Source: G963422275 sp963422275
GTDB lineage: Bacteria > Pseudomonadota > Alphaproteobacteria > Rhodobacterales > Rhodobacteraceae
Assembly: GCA_963422275.1 (NCBI GenBank)
Contig: OY729418.1
Location: 1,240,001 to 1,304,000 of the forward strand
Direction of reading: 5' to 3'
Length of the DNA stretch: 64,000 nt
Shown: in pieces, positions 46,199 through 56,148 of the stretch
Position numbering within the stretch: the first letter of the stretch is position 1
Layout: each line of letters begins with the position of its first letter
Translations under genes and position numbers: made by a program
Notes under the pieces: model-generated
Seen by the model: the letters and a program-made list of their open reading frames with translations, nothing else
What the model was told of the DNA's origin: nothing
Database searches by the model: none

Positions 46199-48963
46199 GC
46201 CGCCAGCGCCTCGTTCACCTCGGACATGACCTCGTCCATCCTATCGCCAAAGAGGACGTACATCCGCCCCAAACCGCCGTGCGTATCAAAGGGAGACAGC
46301 TCCAGATCGTCGCGCTCGATGGTGAAGGAGGTCGCGAGATGGTCGCGGATCATGCGCAACCAGTCCATCTGCTCGTCGGAGAACTTCTCACCCGCCCCGG
46401 CGTGGCGCTTCAGGACCCAGTTCTGAAAGTTCCGCCTCACCCGGTCGGAGTGGCGGGTCAGTGTCTCGTCGAGGCCGCAGACACGACGAATGAGCGCAAT
46501 CAGCGCGGTGAGCTCCCCAACTGGATTGGTGCCCTTGTAGTCGTCCAAGTGCGCGTACGCACGCCACACGGTCATGGGAGCCAAGCGCGGGCGGTCTTCC
46601 TTCAGCTTGGCCAGCACGTCCTTGACCATGGCGTAGGTCACCTCGGAACACCGGGCGGGCTGATTGAAGTAGATGGTCAACGCCTCGATCTCGTCGCGGC
46701 TTTCCTTGAGATAGTCCTCGAACTCCCGTGCGATCGTCCTCGCGTTCTCGGCCACGTCCCCGGCCCACTCCGCCCGCAGGAGCGTGTCGAGGTTGTCATG
46801 GTCGATGGTCTGCTCGTTGTCGCGGCGGATCGTCTCCATGAGATTGATGAGTGGGCCGGTGAAGACGTTGGCGGCCTGCCTGACCCGCTCCTCGCGCGCA
46901 GCCTGCATGGCGGTGTCATCGGGTTCAGCGTGGCCGGCGTCCCTGGCGTCGGCCTCGACCTTGTCCGGGTCGATGGCGTCGAACAGGTCGCGGACGATGG
47001 CAGTGAGGGGCTGGCCGGCTGCCTGCGCGATCTTGGTCTGATCCTCCGCTCCGAGTTTGTTGTCCAAGCGCGAGAGGCGCCCAGCCAGCGAACTCACCGT
47101 CTCCTCGGACCGGTCGCCCATCATAAGGCCCATGGCGAGATCCTTGAATGGCACCGAAGGCTTGGTGTCGAGCGGTTGGCTGGCGGTCTTGAGCGATCTG
47201 GTGACGCCGACGGCGTCGACGATGACGTAATGGGTCTTGGCTTGGGCCGACGGCGTGACCTTCCGGAGATCGTCCGGCGTGAGGACACGGGTGCCGCGGC
47301 CCTTCATCTGCTCGAAGTAGTTTCGGGACTTCACGTCGCGCATGAACAGCAGGCATTCGAGCGGCTTCACGTCGGTGCCGGTGGCGATCATGTCCACGGT
47401 GACGGCGACGCGCGGGTCGTACTCGTTGCGAAAAGCCGCGAGGGAGGACTTCGGGTTCTTGGCCGCGTTGGTGATCTTGCGGCAGAAATCGTTGCCCTCG
47501 CCGAATTCCTGCCGGACGGTCTGGACGATGTCGTCGGCGTGGCTGTCGGCCTTGGAGAAAACCAGGGTCTTGGGCAGCTCGTCGCGCCCGGGAAACATCT
47601 CCGGCCACTTGTCGCGGAACGTGCGGACGACAGTTCGGATCTGGTCGGGGTTCACGACCGAGCGGTCAAGCTGGGAAGCCGTATACTCCTCCTGTTCGTC
47701 CTGCACTTCCCATCGGCGCGCGCGGGTTTCGCGCTCGCGCTTCTCGACAAGCTGCTCGGCTCTCAGCGTCTCGCCACCTTGGGTGATCCGGGTATCGATG
47801 AGGTAGATCTCGTTGCCGACATTGACCTTGTCGGCCACCGCCCGCTCGTGGCTGTACTCGCTGACGACGTTCTTCTGGAAGAACCCATAGGTGCGGTTAT
47901 CGGGCGTCGCGGTGAGCCCGATCAGGTAGGCGTCGAAATACTCGATCACCTGGCGCCAGAGGTTGTAGATCGACCGGTGGCACTCATCGATGACGACCAC
48001 GTCGAAACTCTCCGGAGGGAGGTTGGGGTTGTACACGACCGGTAGAGGTTGCTTGGGTCGCCATGTCCGTTCCTCGGGGTGTTCTTCTTCCGCGCCTTCG
48101 GCCAGCTCCTCGCCCTTCAGGACGGCGTACATGCGCTGGATCGTGGAGATGACGACCTGGCTGTCGCCGGCAATCTGAGGCGAGGTGAGCCGCTGGACGT
48201 TGTAGAGCTCCGTGAACTTGCGGTTGTCGTCGTTGGGGATGAAAGCCATGAACTCCTGTTCGGCCTGCTCGCCCAGGTTCCGGGTGTCGACGAGAAAGAG
48301 GGTGCGGCGGGCGGCGGCATGCTTCAGCAGGCGGTAGACCTGGGTGATCGCGGTGAAGGTCTTGCCGGCGCCGGTCGCCATCTGCACGAGCGCGCGCGGC
48401 CTGTCGGCCTTCAGCGAGGCTTCGAGTTTGGTTATCGCGTCGATCTGGCACTCGCGCAGGCCGACGGGATTCAGCGGTGGCAGCGAGGCGATGCCCGACC
48501 GAAACGACCGTGGGGCGAGCGTCCAGGCCTTGAAGGTCTCTGGACGGTGGAAGGTGAAGACTTCGCGGGAGCGAGGATTGGGATCGCGCCCGTTCGTGAA
48601 CCGCGTGATCTGTCCGGTGCTCTCGTAGAGAAAGGGCAGAGGTTCGGCGTTTGAGACCCATTTGAGCTTCGCCTTGGCATAGCCCTCGGACTGCTCTTCG
48701 ACCGTGGTGAGCCTGACTCCCCAGCTGTCGGGCTTGGCCTCGACGACGCCGACGGCCCGCCTGTCGGCGAAGAGCACGTAATCGGCGGGTCCGACGTCGG
48801 TCTGGTACTCGCGCACCGCGATTCCGAGCCCGGCGTTGAAGTCGAGCGCGTCCTTGTCCTGCACCTGCCAGCCCACCGCCCGGAGGCGACCGTCGATCCG
48901 GGCGCGGGCGACCTGTTCCGGGGTCTGGTTGGCGGCATGTGGCATGCGGTCACTCACGCTCAT
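46195..48963 (-). CDS. hsdR: Type I restriction enzyme subunit (HsdR)
   Basis: A 922-residue motor nuclease. The N-terminal nuclease domain has D61 (VGPADYVLF) and E75-A-K77 (GVVEAKPDS). Helicase motif I is MATGAGKT ending at 202, motif II IDECH at 325-329, with GLTATP and MKGRGTRV-type motifs III-VI following. The C-terminal part (about 700-922) would bind HsdM/HsdS, as in EcoEI-type enzymes. It is the first gene of the operon. A large opposite-strand frame over the same DNA is an artefact of high GC. HsdR, HsdS and HsdM appear intact, so restriction may still work if HsdM is made. Confidence 0.93.
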   Translation of the reverse strand: MSVSDRMPHAANQTPEQVARARIDGRLRAVGWQVQDKDALDFNAGLGIAVREYQTDVGPADYVLFADRRAVGVVEAKPDSWGVRLTTVEEQSEGYAKAKLKWVSNAEPLPFLYESTGQITRFTNGRDPNPRSREVFTFHRPETFKAWTLAPRSFRSGIASLPPLNPVGLRECQIDAITKLEASLKADRPRALVQMATGAGKTFTAITQVYRLLKHAAARRTLFLVDTRNLGEQAEQEFMAFIPNDDNRKFTELYNVQRLTSPQIAGDSQVVISTIQRMYAVLKGEELAEGAEEEHPEERTWRPKQPLPVVYNPNLPPESFDVVVIDECHRSIYNLWRQVIEYFDAYLIGLTATPDNRTYGFFQKNVVSEYSHERAVADKVNVGNEIYLIDTRITQGGETLRAEQLVEKRERETRARRWEVQDEQEEYTASQLDRSVVNPDQIRTVVRTFRDKWPEMFPGRDELPKTLVFSKADSHADDIVQTVRQEFGEGNDFCRKITNAAKNPKSSLAAFRNEYDPRVAVTVDMIATGTDVKPLECLLFMRDVKSRNYFEQMKGRGTRVLTPDDLRKVTPSAQAKTHYVIVDAVGVTRSLKTASQPLDTKPSVPFKDLAMGLMMGDRSEETVSSLAGRLSRLDNKLGAEDQTKIAQAAGQPLTAIVRDLFDAIDPDKVEADARDAGHAEPDDTAMQAAREERVRQAANVFTGPLINLMETIRRDNEQTIDHDNLDTLLRAEWAGDVAENARTIAREFEDYLKESRDEIEALTIYFNQPARCSEVTYAMVKDVLAKLKEDRPRLAPMTVWRAYAHLDDYKGTNPVGELTALIALIRRVCGLDETLTRHSDRVRRNFQNWVLKRHAGAGEKFSDEQMDWLRMIRDHLATSFTIERDDLELSPFDTHGGLGRMYVLFGDRMDEVMSEVNEALAA

Positions 48964-49066
48964 GCGCTGTCATGGACAGGCGGAGTCGGATGGGCACTCG
49001 CGACGGCAATCAACTTCCTGGACCGGATCATATCGAGCACACGACGACCCGGGTCGGGAGCGGTGT

Positions 49067-49402
49067 TCATTGCGGCCCCGCGGCCCAGGGATCGACTGTC
49101 TCGACGTCGGTGTTGCAGAACTCGCCGGTGTTCCGGGTCACGACGGCGAGCCCGCGCGTGGCCGCGGCGGCGGCGGCGAGGAAGGCGTCCGGCACATGAT
49201 CGTCCAGCGCCTCGCCGCGCCGGCGCTTACCCGGAGCCAGACGACCGATGCCGTCGAGCACCTCCCAGACGGTGACGGACGCGAGGCCGAGGCCATCACC
49301 GGCGATCGAATCTAGAAAGGCGGCGACCCGCGGCTCCGGCCGCGGCCGCATCATCTCGGAGACGACGTTCCTGTCTATGAGCCAGGCGAGCGGAGCGGTC
49401 AC
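49067..49402 (-). CDS. FitB/VapC-type PIN toxin, internally shortened
   Basis: From GTG 49402 the product is about 111 residues: WLIDRNVVSEMMRPRPEPRV, then SVTVWEVLDGIGRLAPGKRR, then RGEALDDHVPDAFLAAAAAA and VVTRNTGEFCNTDVETVDPW. PIN toxins are RNases with about 140 residues. Here about 30-40 residues between PGKRR and RGEALDD are missing, probably through recombination at repeated Arg codons. The first Asp, the Glu of the WEVLDG helix and the C-terminal DAF/TRN acidic set remain. Activity is doubtful. Its antitoxin gene ends 8 bp upstream. Confidence 0.75.
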   Translation of the reverse strand: MTAPLAWLIDRNVVSEMMRPRPEPRVAAFLDSIAGDGLGLASVTVWEVLDGIGRLAPGKRRRGEALDDHVPDAFLAAAAAATRGLAVVTRNTGEFCNTDVETVDPWAAGPQ

Positions 49403-49410
49403 GCCTATTC

Positions 49411-49656
49411 CTAACCGGAGAACAACAGCGGTTTGTAGCCGCACCGGACCAAGGGCGGAAGCTCGACGCCGTGCTCCTCCCCGAAATACCGCGCGAAGGC
49501 CTCGGACGGTTTCGGGCGGCGCTCGGTCTTCGTGCGTTTCTCGTGGATCAGGCGGCGGACAAGCTCTTCCATCGACACGCCGGTTTGCCGGGCTTCGCGC
49601 CGGAGCCAGGACTTGTCCCCGGGGTCGATGTCACGGACGGTGATGCTGGTACCCAT
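49411..49656 (-). CDS. FitA-type ribbon-helix-helix antitoxin
   Basis: About 81 residues from ATG 49656 (MGTSITVRDIDPGDKSWLRR). The Arc/CopG fold shows in ITVRDI (strand) and SMEELVRRLI (helix), as in FitA. The C-terminal tail (SEAFARYFGEEHGVELPPLV) would wrap the PIN toxin. It lies just upstream of the toxin in the usual antitoxin-toxin order. GGAGG lies before the ATG. Confidence 0.85.
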   Translation of the reverse strand: MGTSITVRDIDPGDKSWLRREARQTGVSMEELVRRLIHEKRTKTERRPKPSEAFARYFGEEHGVELPPLVRCGYKPLLFSG

Positions 49657-49856
49657 GCCGGCGCCTCCTGTTCGGTCGGGGTCCATCCTACGGACCACCC
49701 GTCAATCAAATTATGCTATCAGGAATCGTGGGTCAACGGCTTGCGGCTTCGGCTTGACGGACACGCCGATGGCGCAGACTTCGTCCACCGCCCGAAAGGC
49801 GCGGCGGAACCGGGCGCGACCGCTGTCGCAGTCAGGCGCACCGCTGCGTACGCTAG

Positions 49857-51030
49857 GGAACCTCTGATTTGGAGGGTTTGTTTTGGGGTTTGCTGCGGAA
49901 TTTGCCCTTCCCGGCTGCACCGGTCGGTTTTCGGCGGTCCGGAAGCCGCAAATGCGCGTTTTCGGGGCCGGTCCGGCAAATTCCGGACACACTGATCCCT
50001 TGTCACGACAGGTGCGGCTGGGCAATCATCAGGTTCGAGAAGCCCAGAAGCAGCGCAAGCCGCTGCACGTTCTTCTCCAGACCCCGATAGCGAACCATGT
50101 CGCAGCCGAACACCCGCTTGACGATCCGGAACGGATGTTCCACCCGGGCCTTCGCCGTCTCCGCCTTGGCCGCGGCGCTGCCCGGCGCCAGCGTCCGGCG
50201 CTGGCCCGGGGGCATGGCAATCTGCCACGACACCTCGCGATGCGCGTGCTCCGCGCGCTTGCCGATCCCGCGGTATCCAGAGTCACCCCGGACTTGCTCC
50301 TCCTCGCCGTGCAGAAGCCGACCCGAAGGCGTCAGGTCGTGAACGTTGGCGGCCGTTCCCTCCAGATGGTGCACCAGACCCCGGGGGTCGGTGCCAATGT
50401 GCAGCTTCATCCCGAAATGCCACCGGTTCCCCTTCCTCGTCTGGTGCATCTCCGGATCGCGGGCGTTGCTCTCGTTCCTGGTCGACGATGGCGCCGAGAT
50501 GATGGTGGCGTCAACGATGCCGCCCTTCTTCAGAAAAACCCCCCGCTCGGCCAGGCGATCCCCGATCTCCCGAACAGCTGGTGCGCCAGTCCGTGGCTCT
50601 CCAGCCGGTGGCGGAACTCGGGATCGTCGTCTCGTCCGGAACCTTCTCAAGCACCGCCCCGGCAAAGCGCCGGATGCTCTCCGCCTCGCAAGCTGGTCCT
50701 CCATCAGCGGATCGCTCAGGTTGTAAAACAACTGAACGCAGTGCACGCGCAGCATCACCGACAGCGGATACGGCTGTCGCCCCTTGCCGCCGCCCTTCGG
50801 ACACGCCGACGCAATGCTTGCCTCCAGGCGCTCCCAGGGGATCAGGCCGTCCATCCGCTCCGGAAAGATCTCGCGGCGCGTCTTGCGATCGCATTCGAGG
50901 CTGGCAAAGGTCAATTGCCGAAGGCGCTGCATGTCAGGATCCCTCCCCAAAAAAAGGCGTGGCGCAAAATAGCGGGCGCGCACCGGATACGCAATGCAAC
51001 TCCCAAAATCAGGCTATATTCAGAGGTTCC
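49857..51030 (-). mobile_element. IS5-family element, copy C (1174 bp)
   Basis: It has the same ends as copies A and B (GGAACCTCTGATTTGG / TATATTCAGAGGTTCC), flanked by CTAG at 49853-49856 and 51031-51034. It is slightly shorter than B through small deletions near both ends. Its transposase frame is at 50003-50932. Confidence 0.92.
50003..50932 (-). CDS. IS5-family transposase, copy C
   Basis: About 309 residues from ATG 50932 (MQRLRQLTFASLECDRKTRR). It shares with copy B the out-of-frame central segment (RRRASGALPGRCLRRFRTRR) before IGDRLAERGVFLKKGGIVDA. DDE residues lie in GIVDATII, RGDSGYRG and RVEHPFRIVKRVFG. A two-codon deletion in the RKTRRE region distinguishes it from B. Activity is uncertain. 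Confidence 0.75.
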   Translation of the reverse strand: MQRLRQLTFASLECDRKTRREIFPERMDGLIPWERLEASIASACPKGGGKGRQPYPLSVMLRVHCVQLFYNLSDPLMEDQLARRRASGALPGRCLRRFRTRRRSRVPPPAGEPRTGAPAVREIGDRLAERGVFLKKGGIVDATIISAPSSTRNESNARDPEMHQTRKGNRWHFGMKLHIGTDPRGLVHHLEGTAANVHDLTPSGRLLHGEEEQVRGDSGYRGIGKRAEHAHREVSWQIAMPPGQRRTLAPGSAAAKAETAKARVEHPFRIVKRVFGCDMVRYRGLEKNVQRLALLLGFSNLMIAQPHLS

Positions 51031-51259
51031 CTAGCGCATTTATGTCGTCAACCTATTGATTTTAATAAAAAATCAAGGTTGAGATGCGCACAAGTTCGTC
51101 TTATATTCTCAGCAGGAAGCCGCAGAAAAATTGGCGGTTCACCGGGGCCAAACGAGATTGTCCGGGTCTCCGTGGGGCTCCGACGCATTTCGCCGATGGC
51201 CGCAGCGAGGAGAATGCCGGCCTGGGAAACCGCGCACATCACGGACCGCGTGCCGGAGG

Positions 51260-51862
51260 GAGATCCGTCTTCGACCCCGGGCTGTGGCGGCAGGGGCTCG
51301 TCGCCGGGACGGCGGGCGCGGTCTCGATGGCGATCCTCGCCTGCGCGCTCGCGCTCGCGCGCGATATACCACCGGGCATGACTGGTATGCGGCATACAAG
51401 CTCACCGTCGCCGACCTGATGATCGGAGTCGGCTTCGACGAAGACGCGCTGGTCGAGTACCGCAACGCGGACGGCATGGTCGAGACTGTCAGCCGTTTCG
51501 GTCTGCCCCATACCTTCGAGGCGCGGTGGGCGCGGAAGGATATTCTGGAGACGGCGTGGAATGGCGCGACGCCCCGCGTACGATCCGGCGCCTTCGCAGC
51601 GGCCCGAGGCGCGAAATCGCCTGGTGCCGGAGAAGTCGATGGCCGCACCGGCCCGGATCATGCCAGCCTCATTTGCGTCCTCGCCCGCGACCGCCGCGCC
51701 GACAGATGCGCGGGCGGACCGATTGCCGGTCTCCGAATCTCGCCTGCCCGCGAAACCGGTGTCCACCGCCACGCGGCAAGACAAGCTCGACTTAGGCAAG
51801 GACACCAAGGCAACGCCCGCCCGCCGCCGGGGCGGCAGGCGCGACCACGGGCGCTGGGTCTG
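51260..51862 (+). pseudogene. Conjugative coupling-protein-like (TraD/VirD4 type) remnant
   Basis: Pieces in several frames read LWRQGLVAGTAGAVSMAILA (membrane segment), then HDWYAAYKLTVADLMIGVGF and DALVEYRNADGMVETVSRFG. After a gap a low-complexity C-terminus LDLGKDTKATPARRRGGRRD follows. Its stop overlaps the relaxase start (TGATG). Coupling proteins of MobF-type plasmids are encoded directly before the relaxase and have this layout. The ATPase core is absent. Assignment rests on context plus recalled N-terminal similarity. Confidence 0.45.
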
Positions 51863-54190
51863 ATGGTCGCCTCGATCGGCGCGGTCGCGAGCCCGTCCCA
51901 AGAGGCGCACTACTACGAAGCGGATGGCTACTACGCGAAGAATTCGCCCGAGCACCTCGCGGCGAGCGCCTGGGCGGGCCGGGGACCAGAAGACGGTGAT
52001 CGCCACCTTCCGGCATCAAACTTCCCGGAACCTCGACCCGGCGCTGCACACCCATTCGGTGATCGCCAACATGCTGCAGGGCGCCGACGGCAAGTGGCGG
52101 ACGATGGCCAACGAGAGCCTGTATGCCTCGAAGATGCCGACGGGCGCTTCGAGATCGCGGGCGTATCGCGCGAGACTATCGAGGCATTCTCGACACGGCG
52201 GGCCGAGATCGAGGCGGCGATGGACGGTCGAGGCCTCGGCTCGACGGCGGAGAACCAGCATCTCGCTCGCCGCGCGGCGCTGATGACCCGCGCGTCGAAG
52301 CGCGACGTTGACCGGGAGGCGCTGCACGAGACCTGGAAGAGCCAGGCCGCCGAGCTCGGCTTCGATGCGAAGGCGCTCGTGGCATCGGCCAAGGAACCGG
52401 CGCGCGATGCCGTCCAGGCCGATCAGGATGCCGTACGGGATTGCGGACCGAACGGGGCGCAGCCCCCGGACCTCGGCCCGCTGTTCGCCCATGCAGCGCA
52501 GGCGAATCCGGCGCACGAGGCGGTCGACTGGGCGCTGGCCCATCTCTCGGAGCACGACGCGCCGGCACTGGAAGGGGGAAGCGGTCTCATCACCTACAGG
52601 GCGGTTGCGCAGGAACGCGAGACGGTGGCGCTGATGCGAAGCGGCGCAGGCCGGAGCAAGGCGCCGATGCGCGGCTGGACGGTGGATCGACACCTGAGGA
52701 AGGGACCGCTCACGGCCGGGCAGAAACAGGCGGTAAAGCTGATCCTCTCGGAGAAGGACCGCACGGTCGGCGTGCAGGGCTACGCCGGGACCGGGAAGAC
52801 CCGGATGCTGAACCGCGCCCGGACCCTCGCCGAGAAGAAGGGCGCGAAGGAAATGCGCGCGGCGTTCGCGAAGACGATCCTCGTTGTCGACGAGGGCTCG
52901 CTCGCCTCCACCATCCAAACCCGGGATCTGCTCAGGATCGCGGGCGATCTGCGCATCCCGAAGCTGGTGCTGGTCGGCGATTCCAAGCAACTCGACGCCG
53001 TGGATGCCGGCAAACCGTTCGCCCAGCTTCAGGCCGCGGGCATGAAGACCGCGGTGATGGACGAGATCATGCGCCAGCGCGATCCCGACCTGAAGGCTGC
53101 CGTCGAGGCGAGCCTCGCCGGCGAGATCGGCAAGGCGTTCGAGAAGCTCGGTTCCAATGTGGCGGAAGTGAACCCCGACAACATCGCGGGCGCCGTCGCG
53201 GCAAGATGGCTGGAACTCTCTGCGGAGGAACGCGAGCGCACCGGGGTGATGGCCCCGAGCCACGAGCTGCGCGAGGGGATCAACGCCCACATTCGCGAGC
53301 GCCTTGCGCACGAGGGCCGCATCGCGGGGCCGATCCTGCAAACACAACGCCTGGTGTCGAAGGGCTACACGAACGCGGAGAAGGCGCTCGTCTCCAACTA
53401 CGCGCCCGGCGATGTGATGGCGTTCCATCGCCCCTACAGGCGTCTCGGCGTGGAGAAGGGCGACGAGCGGCGCGTCGAGAGCGTCGATCACTCAAAGAGA
53501 ACCGTCTATCTCGAAGGCCCGGACGGCGCGGCCGTCGCCTGGAAGCCGTCGGAAATCGGCGGACGCAGGGGCAGCAGCGAGGTCTATCGCGCCGAAACCG
53601 TCGAGCTTCGCGCCGGCGACCGTATCCGCTGGACGCGCAACGACAAGGGGCTTGGCCTGGTCAACAGCGGCACGGCCGAGGTCATGGGCGTCCGCAACGG
53701 GCGGGTGACCTTCATTCTGGAGGGCGGCCGCAAGCTCACCCTCACCCCGGGCGATCCGCAGCTGCGCCATCTCGACCATGCATGGGCTTCGACCGTGCAC
53801 GCTTTCCAGGGCCGCACGGTGGACAATGTGATCGCAGCATTGGAAGTCAACCATCCGCAGTTGACCACTGCCAAGGCGTTCTACGTCGAGATCAGCCGCG
53901 CCCGTGACCGGGCGGAACTGGTCACCGACGACGCCCAGGCGCTCAGGGAGCGGCTCGAAGCGGTGACCGGCGAGCGCATCTCGGCGCTCGAAGGCATTGG
54001 GGAGAGCGTTCAACCGGGACGTGAACGCGGGCAGGAAAAGGACGGGAAGACTCTGCCCGATTATGAACGACCGGGCCCGGAGCCATCCGCGCCGGAAAGG
54101 GAAATCGAACCGGCAATGTCCCGGCAGAAGGTGCCGGAGACCGAACCGTCCGCCCGCGGCAAGCACATTGAGGCGGATCTCAGTCTCTGA
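51863..54190 (+). pseudogene. MobF conjugative relaxase/helicase (TraA/TrwC-like), N-terminal domain deleted
   Basis: The frame is open for 775 residues but mosaic. The N-terminus MVASIGAVASPSQEAHYYEA, then DGYYAKNSPEHLAAS, is normal. The metal-binding LDPALHTHSVIANM block is readable only one frame over at about 51985-52120, with the sequence between missing. The original frame returns at ADGRFEIAGVSRETIEAFST. The helicase part has GVQGYAGTGKTRML (Walker A), a deletion after LAEKKG, then TILVVDEGSLAS (Walker B) and VHAFQGRTVDNVIAALEVNH near the end. Such proteins nick and unwind plasmid DNA in transfer. Nicking activity should be lost; a helicase fragment might still fold. Confidence 0.85.
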
Positions 54191-54262
54191 GGTCGATTCG
54201 AGCAGTTGTTCACATGATAGCCAACGGCTCGCTCTCTCTCAACAGTCAGTCAGTCCAAACCG

Positions 54263-54907
54263 TCATACTTGACCTCCCGATGCGGCAGGCAGCTCTCCGT
54301 TCAGCCTGCCGAATTCATACATGTGCACCTGCCCATCGCGCTCTCCGCGCATGTGCACGAGACAAAATCCGCCCTGATCCACCAGCCGGACCTTGTGGCA
54401 GCCGAGAAGCTCCAGGATCCGACTCTCCCACGCCGGCCCCTCCTCCCAGAGTGCCCGGTAATCGGTTTTGATGCTCAGTGGATTGTCTGCGTGCATGAGA
54501 CTGGCGCACAGATTGTAGAGTCGGGAGAACTCGCCGCGGCTGAGGAATCCGTCCGTCTTTTCGACGAGCTCAGACTTCACGGCCGGGCGCCGGGATGGCC
54601 TTTCAAGTATCGGAATCGGATAGAAGTCCGGATTAATCCTCTCGACGAGCTTCAGTATGGTGTCGCCGTTCCACTGGTTGCCCAGCTTCCTCCGGCTCCG
54701 GTTCATCTCCTCCATGGTCTGGCGATTCGCCACCAGAGACGACATGGCAATGAGTTCCAGAATCTTGCGAAACTGGAGATAGACGCACTCCGTCACGACT
54801 GGCACGTAGAGGCGCCCCGCCGCAATCTCCGAGAGCTTCTTTATCGACGCCGTCCGCCGCTTGATCTCTTCCATTTGAGCGACGTACTCTCGCAGCATGA
54901 CTTCCAT
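54263..54907 (-). CDS. Hypothetical protein, possibly HEPN-like
   Basis: About 214 residues from ATG 54907 (METMEV-like start ahead of LREYVAQMEEIKRRTASIKK). Mostly helical, with FRKILELIAMSSLVANRQTM and YNLCASLMHADNPLSIK. The helix pair and the SLMHADNP turn recall HEPN-type proteins, but the defining RxxxxH is not clear, so I only mention it. The frame is intact and gene-like. It stands alone between two conjugation-gene remnants on the opposite strand. Confidence 0.65.
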   Translation of the reverse strand: MEVMLREYVAQMEEIKRRTASIKKLSEIAAGRLYVPVVTECVYLQFRKILELIAMSSLVANRQTMEEMNRSRRKLGNQWNGDTILKLVERINPDFYPIPILERPSRRPAVKSELVEKTDGFLSRGEFSRLYNLCASLMHADNPLSIKTDYRALWEEGPAWESRILELLGCHKVRLVDQGGFCLVHMRGERDGQVHMYEFGRLNGELPAASGGQV

Positions 54908-55127
54908 GGTTTCCTGCCTCACGGTTGATCCCGTTTGAGGGGCCCGGCGCGCCTTCAATTACCGGCGCATCGGTTTCCCGATGTTCGTGCCCGGCTGCCT
55001 CAAGAACCCTACGCAGTTCGTCACGTACACAGGTCACGCCTCCGCGTCATGGTGCAGCAACCAAGCGGCTAAGATTAAGCCGGCCGACGCAACAAGTCCA
55101 GCATCCGCAGCGATGACGACCGACTCT
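54908..55127. other. Spacer with no gene seen
   Basis: Likely promoter region of the 54263-54907 gene. Nothing else recognisable. Confidence 0.3.
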
Positions 55128-55490
55128 TTAACCTACCATCCGCCCATGGTCAGCTCCCGTCCCGTTCCGGATCTCGTTGGCCGTCTCAATCATCCTTTGC
55201 GCGAAGTACAGGTCGTCGGCGACCGGAACCTCGGCTGGCTGCTCGAATGCGGGGAGCGGGCGTAACAACCCATGCACGGTCGAGCAGACTTCTTCCGGGT
55301 TCATCGCGATTGCAGCATCCGTGCCGCCGCGGCGATTGAGCGGCGGATGGTGCGGCGCAGTCGCCGATGCACTCGTGCGAAGCACGGTGCGAGGCCGAGA
55401 GGTGCGAAGACGGAGCACGAGCGCGGCACGCCCCGGATCGTGTCGGGGACGGGAAGCGCGCGCGAGGATGCCATCGCTGTCGGGTCGGCA
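55128..55490 (-). pseudogene. Unknown plasmid gene, broken frame
   Basis: The minus strand has a plausible C-terminus IAMNPEEVCSTVHGLLRPLP, then EVPVADDLYFAQRMIETANE, ending HGRMVG. Upstream sequence in this frame is arginine/proline-rich and looks shifted. I do not recognise a family. It follows the DUF2493 gene on the same strand. Confidence 0.35.
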
Positions 55491-55494
55491 TTGA

Positions 55495-56148
55495 CACGAA
55501 TGGAAACGGGCCGCGGCGCAGCGAACCACCGGGATGCCGAGCTGCCTTGCCTTGTCGACGAGGTTGTCGGCGATGCCGGAGCCGGGGAAGGCGATGATTG
55601 CCCTTGGGCAGGAGGTTGAGCAGTTCGTCGTTGCGGCGGAAGGGTGTGGCGCGTCCGTGTTTCTGCCAGTCGGGCTTGCAGACGATCTGATGGACGCCGT
55701 TGCGCTCAGCCCACTGCGCGGCGATCTTCTCGACGCCGGGTCCGCCGCCATGCACCAGGATGAGGTCGCTGTACTTGGCGCGGGCCTTGTCGAGGCGGGC
55801 GATCACCGCCGCCGGGTCCTGCACGTCCTTGCCCGCGGCGATGGCGACCAGCGTTCCCTGCGGCAGGTGCGCTTGTGTCTTGCGGTCCTTGCGGGCGCGC
55901 TGGAAGTCGCGGGCATCGATGGCGGCGCTAGTGAGCCTGCCGGTCTGCGAGACATGGCTGCCGTGTCTCGGACGCCAGACCTCGCCGGTGATGCTGCGGT
56001 ACTGCTCGGCGGCGGTGTCGCGCAGTTTCTCGAAGGCGTCGCGGCTGTCGAACTCGCCGCGCTCGGGGGTGGCGCCGAAGAGGGCCGCGGTCTCGCAGGC
56101 GATGGCGGTCTGGGACTGTTCGGCGAAGGTGTCGATATCGAAAGTCAT
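55495..56148 (-). pseudogene. DUF2493 (SLOG-type) protein, frameshifted
   Basis: ATG 56148 with AAGGAG upstream opens MTFDIDTFAEQSQTAIACET. The DUF2493 core GTLVAIAAGKDVQDPAAVIA, then LILVHGGGPGVEKIAAQWAE and VCKPDWQKHGRATPFRRN, is clear. After NLLPKG the homologous end continues one frame over as IIAFPGSGIADNLVDKARQL, then GIPVVRCAAARF. One frameshift near 55615 is therefore present. These proteins have a Rossmann-like nucleotide-binding fold and are common on alphaproteobacterial plasmids; the role is unknown. Confidence 0.8.

Noticed and set aside
46183..48045. 620-residue plus-strand reading frame
   Set aside because: It is antisense to hsdR, which has full helicase and nuclease motifs; the opposite frame has no motif and reflects high GC.
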